A stretch of DNA of 64,000 bases from Heloderma charlesbogerti (lineage: Eukaryota > Chordata > Lepidosauria > Squamata > Helodermatidae): the NCBI GenBank assembly GCA_026122225.1, contig JANEZZ010002881.1:186001-250000 (forward strand). The letters are read 5' to 3'. The position numbers and the translations under genes were made by a program. The notes under the pieces are model-generated. The model was not told the DNA's origin. It searched no databases and was given only the letters and a program-made list of their open reading frames with translations. Positions 59,489 through 64,000 of this stretch are shown piece by piece (within the stretch, counting starts at the first letter, position 1; each line of letters opens with the position of its first letter).

Positions 59489-60367
59489 TAGGGATGTCAG
59501 AGAATTTCGCCACGAATCTCGGGGAGGCTGAATGCCAGCGCATTCGGACCCCCGAAATTGGTGGCAAAACAGTCTGCCACACACACACCCCCGCCACCCC
59601 CCGGGACAGGACTTACCTTGGGCGAATCCTCCTGGAGGCAGCGGCGGCGGCATCGGTTCAGCGGCGGCGGCATCGGCGGCCGGTCTTCCGACCGGCTGCC
59701 ACCACCGCCATTTCTAGTAAAAAACAACAACAAAAAACGTGACAGGCTACGTAAAGATTTACGTAGCCTATCACGGCTAGATTTTTAAAAAATCCCATGA
59801 TAAGCTACGTAAATGTTTACATAGCCTATCACAGCTGAGTAAAAAAAAAAAAAAGCACATACGCAAATGGCGGCGGCCATGGCCGCTGCCATTTGCGTTC
59901 CTTATTTTGGCACATCTTAGTCTACATAAACATTTGCGTAGACTAAGACAGCGAAAATAAGGGGAACGCAAATAGCGTAGACGCTGCGCTATTTGCGTTC
60001 CCCTTATTTTCACCATCTTAGTCTACATAAATGTTTACGTAGACTAAGACATGCCAAAATAAGGAACGCAAATGGTGGCGGCCATGGCCACTGCCATTTG
60101 CGTACGCATGTTGTTGTTGTTGTTTTTAAATCAGGCTACGTAAACATTTACGTAGCCTATCACGGCTGACTGCAGGGATGCAAACTGCATTTGCGTCCCT
60201 GCTAGCCAGCGGCCGGATGTCCAGCAGCTGGCGGAGCCGTCCGGCAGCTCCGCAGAATTGCTGCAGAGCACAGCCGGCCGGCCAGGATTCCGGGGGAAGG
60301 GACGGAACGCCTCCGCCCCCACCATCAGCATGATCCCCGAAAGCTAAGTGATTTTCGTACATCCCTA
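59489..60367 (-). mobile_element. palindromic hAT-type nonautonomous element, copy 7 (longest)
   Basis: Runs from TAGGGATGTCAGAG (B end) to TTCGTACATCCCTA (A end). Its core is the largest hairpin in the window: modules from about 59803 to 60170 mirror each other around a centre near 59981. From the outside in they are P1 / P1, P2 / P2, a P1 variant with TCTTAGTCTACATAAA, then GAAAATAAGGGGAACGC / GCGTTCCCCTTATTTTC. An additional P1 lies at 59740-59778. AAG/GTAAGT (minus strand, 59611-59618) points out of the left end; the right donor has decayed to GCTAAG. The flanks CAGTTAAG and AGATCAGG do not match. Confidence 0.88.
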
Positions 60368-60706
60368 AGATCAGGACTGGGAGCAGGTGGCTGTGTTATG
60401 CCAGAAGGCTGCCCTAAGATCTTGCCAAAAGTTATACAAGCAGGGGATAAAACCCAGATAAACTGTCTGAGTAGCTAGAAATACAACAGGAGGAACTTTG
60501 GGAGTCAGAGGAACGCTGTATCCAAGAGCTGGACCTGGTTGTGAGTGTATTTGACTGGAGTGGAGGTTTAGGGAATTTGGCCTGAGGTAAAAGATGTCAT
60601 TAAGAGGCTTGAATTGCACCAGTGTCTCTTGAGTCCTTAAGAATTGTCAATAAGCAGTTTTTTTGAAATCCCCAAAGTAAATATTAGTATTCTTTATATG
60701 TGAAAT
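60368..60706. other. no gene seen
   Basis: Contains the GGGGATAAAACCC text mentioned above and no coding signal. Confidence 0.4.
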
Positions 60707-63294
60707 ATTTACTTTATTTTTATTTACAATATTTATATACCGCTCCTCATCAGAAGATTTTGGAGCAGTGAACAACATGATAAAAGAATAAAACAATGGT
60801 TAAAAGAGTTAAAAAAATTTTTTTAAAAAAGACAAATCCCAATGAAGTGGAGTTCAAAAAACCACAGCTGGTCATGCAAGGAAGGCCTCTTGAAAGAACA
60901 ATGTCTTCAGGAGGCGCCGGAAGGAACACAATGTTGGCACCTGCCTGACCTCTAAAGGCAGGGAATTCCACAGGAAGGGGGCCACCACACCAAAGGCTCT
61001 TCTCCTGGTGGACTCCAACCGGGCCATGGGTCCATGTGGAACCACCAGGAACATGCCCTCTGATAACCTCAGTGACCAGGCAGGTTGGTATGGAAGGAGG
61101 CGCTCTCTCAGGTATCCTGGTCCCAAGTTGTTTAGGGCTTTGTACATTAGTACTAATAACTTAAACCTGGCCCGGTAGCGAATAGGCAGCCAGTGCAGTT
61201 CCCTCAGCAAAGGAGTTGCACGCTGAAAAGGGGCAGCTCCCGACAACAGCCGAGCTGCTGCATTCTGCACTAGCTCCAGCTTCCGGACCAGCCTTAAGGA
61301 CAGCCCCACATAGAGCGCATTGCAGTAATCCAGTCTTGAGGTTACTAATGCATGTACCACCGTGGTCAAGCTATCCCTGTCCAGGACAGGCCGTAGCTGG
61401 CGACCCAGCCAAAGCTGGTAAAAGGCACTCCAAGCTGCTGCAACCACTTGGGCCTCCAGCGACAATGATGGATCTAGGAGTACCCCCAGACTACGGACCT
61501 GATCTTTCACAGGGAGTGCAACCCCATCAAGAACAGGCAATGAGCCTATCTCCCAGAGCCGGGAACCACTCACCCACAGGGCTTCCGTCTTGCCAGGATT
61601 CAGCTTCAGTTTATTGGCCCTCATCCAGCCCATCACTGAGTCTAGGCACTGATTCAGGACTTGCACAGCCTCTCCTGATTCAGATGTCACAGGGAGGGAG
61701 AGCTACGTGTCATCCGCATACTGATGGCATTTAGCTCCAAATCCCCGAATGACCTCTCCCAGCGGCTTCATATAGATGTTAAACAACATTGGGGACAGGA
61801 TGGTACCCTGCAGCACCCCATAGCTCAATTGCCAAGGGGCCGAGGAATAGTCACCCAATGTTACTCCCTGAAATCGGCCCTGTAGGTAGGACCAGAACCA
61901 CTGTAGCACAGTGCCTCCAATACCCATCCCATGGAGTTGATCCAGGAGGATACCATGGTCAATGGTATCAAAAGCCGATGAGAGATCGAGCAGAATTAAC
62001 AGGGTTGCACTCCCCCTGTCCCTCTCTCGATGAAGGTCATCCATCAGGGAAGCAAGGCTGATTCAGTCCCGTAACCAGAATGAAACCCAGACTGAAATAG
62101 GTCTAGATAATCAGTATCCTCCAAGAATGCCTGCAGTTGGTTCGCCACAATCCTCTCAAGTACCTTCCCTAGAAAAGGGGCATTTGCGACTTGCCGGTAG
62201 TTGTCTAATGCCATTAGGTCCAGGGTGGGCTTCTTCAGGAGTGGCTGCGCTACTGCCTCTTTAAGGACAGCAGGGACCACCCCTTCCCGCAGGGAAGCAT
62301 TTATCACTCCCTGGACGCACCCACTCATACCCCTTCGGCTAGCTTTTATTAGCCAGAAGGGACAGGGATCAAGAGGGCATGTGGTTGTTCGCATTATTGC
62401 AGCCATCTTGTCCACATCATCAGGCCGTAACAACTGGAACTGATCCCACAAAATCAGGAAGATGGTGGCATCAGACACCTCGACTGGTACTGCACTAACA
62501 ACAGCATCAAGGTCGCTGCGGAGACAAGAAATTTTGTCCTCGAAGTGCAATGCAAAAAGGTCACAGCGGGTACTCGACGGGGCCAGGGCCCCATTTACTG
62601 GGGAAGGTGTTAACAACTGCCAGACCACCCGGAAGAACTCTGCTGGACGGCTACTTGAGGACACAATGGAGGCAGCAAAATAAATCTTCTTTGCTGCCCA
62701 CACTGCCACGCAATAGGCACGATTATGCACTCTACAGCGTGCTCGGTGGTCTTCAGTTCGAATCTTGCACCATTTGCGCTCCAGCCGACATCCAGCCTGT
62801 TTCATTGACTGCAGCTCCCCAGTATACCAGGGAGCAGAACGTGTTCCACAGTGCCGGAAAGGGCACTCAGGTGCGATCATGTCGATGGCCCTCTGCATCT
62901 CACTGTTCCACAGTGAGACTAGGGCCTTGGCTGGATCACCAGCTCTCTCCACTGGAAAATCCCCAAGAGCATTCAGAAATCCATTGGATTCCATCAGTCT
63001 CCTGGGGCGGACTATCCGAATAGGTCCCCCACCCCCACGGGAGGAGAGTAATACCGTAAGTTTAAATCTCACCAGGAAATGGTCTGACCATGACAATGGG
63101 GTTACTTGGAGCCCCCCAATCTTCAGACTACCCATCTCACAAGTTGGAGCAAAAACCAAATCAAGGGTGTGCCCTGCTTCATGTGTTGGGCCGATGACAT
63201 ACTGAGACAGTCCCATGGTTGTCATGGAGGCCATGAAGTCCTGAGCTGGAACTCTGGAGACAGCCTCAGCATGGAAGTTTAAGTCACCCAGAAC
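60707..63294 (-). mobile_element. L2-clade LINE, 5'-truncated, best preserved of the window
   Basis: About 2.6 kb on the minus strand from the middle of the endonuclease (LGDLNFHAEAVS near 63275) to the 3' UTR (TTTATATACCGCTCC, 60735). Visible in order: HTLDLVFA (about 63160), SWSDHFLVRFKL (about 63080), NYRQVANAPFLGKVLERIV (about 62190), LLDLSSAFDTIDHGILLDQL (about 61975), QYADDT (YADD at 61709-61720), LVTSRLDYCNALYVGL (about 61335) and WNSLPLEVRQVP (about 60960). Confidence 0.93.
60872..63294 (-). pseudogene. L2 endonuclease/reverse transcriptase, lightly disabled
   Basis: The frame is open over three long blocks (63294-62047, 62044-61706 and 61690-60875), with few visible lesions: a frame shift near 62044, between the fingers and palm of the reverse transcriptase, and a TAG directly after QYADDT near 61703. 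Both catalytic Asp residues remain. It lacks the N-terminal half of the endonuclease, so it is dead on arrival like most truncated LINE copies. The small number of lesions suggests a fairly recent insertion compared with the L2 copies at 5128 and 26557. Confidence 0.85.
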
Positions 63295-63855
63295 TAAGGA
63301 TCTCGGAGAATTTCTCCACGAATCTCCGGGAGGCTGAATGCCAACGCATTCAGCCCCCCGAAATTGGTGGGGAAATTCTCCGTCCCCGCCCCCCCCGGGA
63401 TGGGACTTACCTCTGTCGAATGTCCCTCTCGGCGGCGGGTGCCAGCGGTGTTTCGGCAGTGGCGGGGCCGGCGGCCGGTCTTCCAACCGGCTGCCGCCGC
63501 CACCATTTCCCCGTAAAGTTTTAAAAAAAAAGTGATAGGCTACGTAATGATTTACGTAGCCTATCACGGCTAGATTTTCAAAGTCAGCCGTGATAGGCTA
63601 CGTAAATCGTTACGTAGCCTATCACTTTTTTTTTTCAATTTACTTTTTTATTTCACAGCCGGGGAGACGGTGCGCTCCCCCCCCGGCCTGAATTTCGGTG
63701 GCGAGGGATGGGGCACCTCCCCCCTGGCCTGAATTTCAGCCGGGAGGGGTGGGGCGCCTCCCCCCCATCATGAATTTCGGGGGGAGAAACAGAGCTCCTC
63801 CCCCCCACCGCGAAGCAAGCTGCAGGACCAGGTAATGGACTTTCGTCCATCCTTA
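63295..63855 (-). mobile_element. palindromic hAT-type nonautonomous element, copy 8 (short form)
   Basis: Left B end reads TAAGGATCTCGGAGAATTTC, a decayed or partly host-derived terminus, and the A end is GGACTTTCGTCCATCCTTA. As in copy 2 the core is two P1 modules in one hairpin (63532-63627). Minus-strand GAG/GTAAGT (63405-63413) points left and CAG/GTAATG (63829-63837) points right. About four G-rich subterminal units lie at 63658-63805. No matching 8-bp flanks were found. It abuts the endonuclease part of the L2. Confidence 0.85.
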
Positions 63856-64000
63856 CTTCACACACCTCACTTCACACAATACAGGTAATCAATAGATGAC
63901 CAGGATGTAAGTAGTCCAAGAGGAAGAGAAGATGGAAGGCACCCTCGCCCTCATGGCAAACCGAAGGGGCAAACCAAAGGGGTGCACCCCTTGGTGTCGC
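63856..64000. other. unassigned right edge
   Basis: No clear LINE continuation is visible upstream of the L2 endonuclease segment. It contains a GGGGCAAACC direct repeat (about 63962-63983). Confidence 0.35.

Noticed and set aside
59200..60660. Endogenous-retrovirus LTR split by copy 7
   Set aside because: A CCAAT-type and a TATA-like sequence are present, but no TG..CA ends, primer site, target duplication or retroviral coding sequence could be found.

Overview
The window looks like non-coding, repeat-rich nuclear DNA of a vertebrate, most probably a squamate reptile. The basis is the mixture of mobile elements: L2-clade and CR1-group LINEs, a near full-length BovB (RTE) LINE, a tRNA-derived SINE, MIR-like SINEs, a Tc1-type transposon and many short hAT-type elements. 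BovB together with abundant L2 and CR1 is typical of lizards and snakes. No complete host gene is recognisable. The only candidate host coding segment is one possible first exon with a signal peptide on the minus strand at about 2971-3201.

Layout. 1-5.1 kb: mostly unique sequence, with a 5S-rRNA/CR1 chimeric SINE (1574-1737) and the candidate exon. 5.1-9.2 kb: a decayed L2 (minus) and a tRNA-SINE, each split by a palindrome-rich hAT-type element. 9-18.4 kb: mostly unremarkable, with old L2 pieces, a MIR-like SINE and small MITEs. 18.4-28.3 kb: a CR1-group LINE and L2 pieces interrupted by three more palindromic hAT elements, then a 1.4-kb L2 (minus). 28.3-43.6 kb: mostly unremarkable, with LINE 3' ends, SINE pieces, a 303-bp hAT MITE and simple repeats. 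43.6-45.3 kb: a complete but dead Tc1-like transposon with long IR/DR-type ends. 46-47.1 kb: a 5'-truncated CR1. 47.7-51.8 kb: old L2 pieces and a CpG-rich repeat. 51.9-55.1 kb: a near full-length BovB with a 12-bp target duplication. 57.6-64 kb: three more palindromic hAT elements around a 2.6-kb L2 (minus).

The most notable object is the family of eight palindrome-built elements (copies 1-8: 5667, 8511, 19343, 21846, 25884, 57588, 59489, 63295). They begin and end with a TAGGGATG-type inverted repeat. Four have perfect 8-bp target duplications and one a 6/8 duplication, which places them with hAT. Their CpG-rich cores are assembled from two alternating palindromic modules: P1, centred on TACGTAAAT..ATTTACGTA, and P2, centred on CAAATGGCGGC..GCCGCCATTTG. 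At 13 of the 15 ends present there is a 5' splice-donor-like sequence (CAG/GTAAGT type) facing outward. I know of no description of this combination. A mobile, two-way CpG-rich first exon is my inference, not something the sequence proves.
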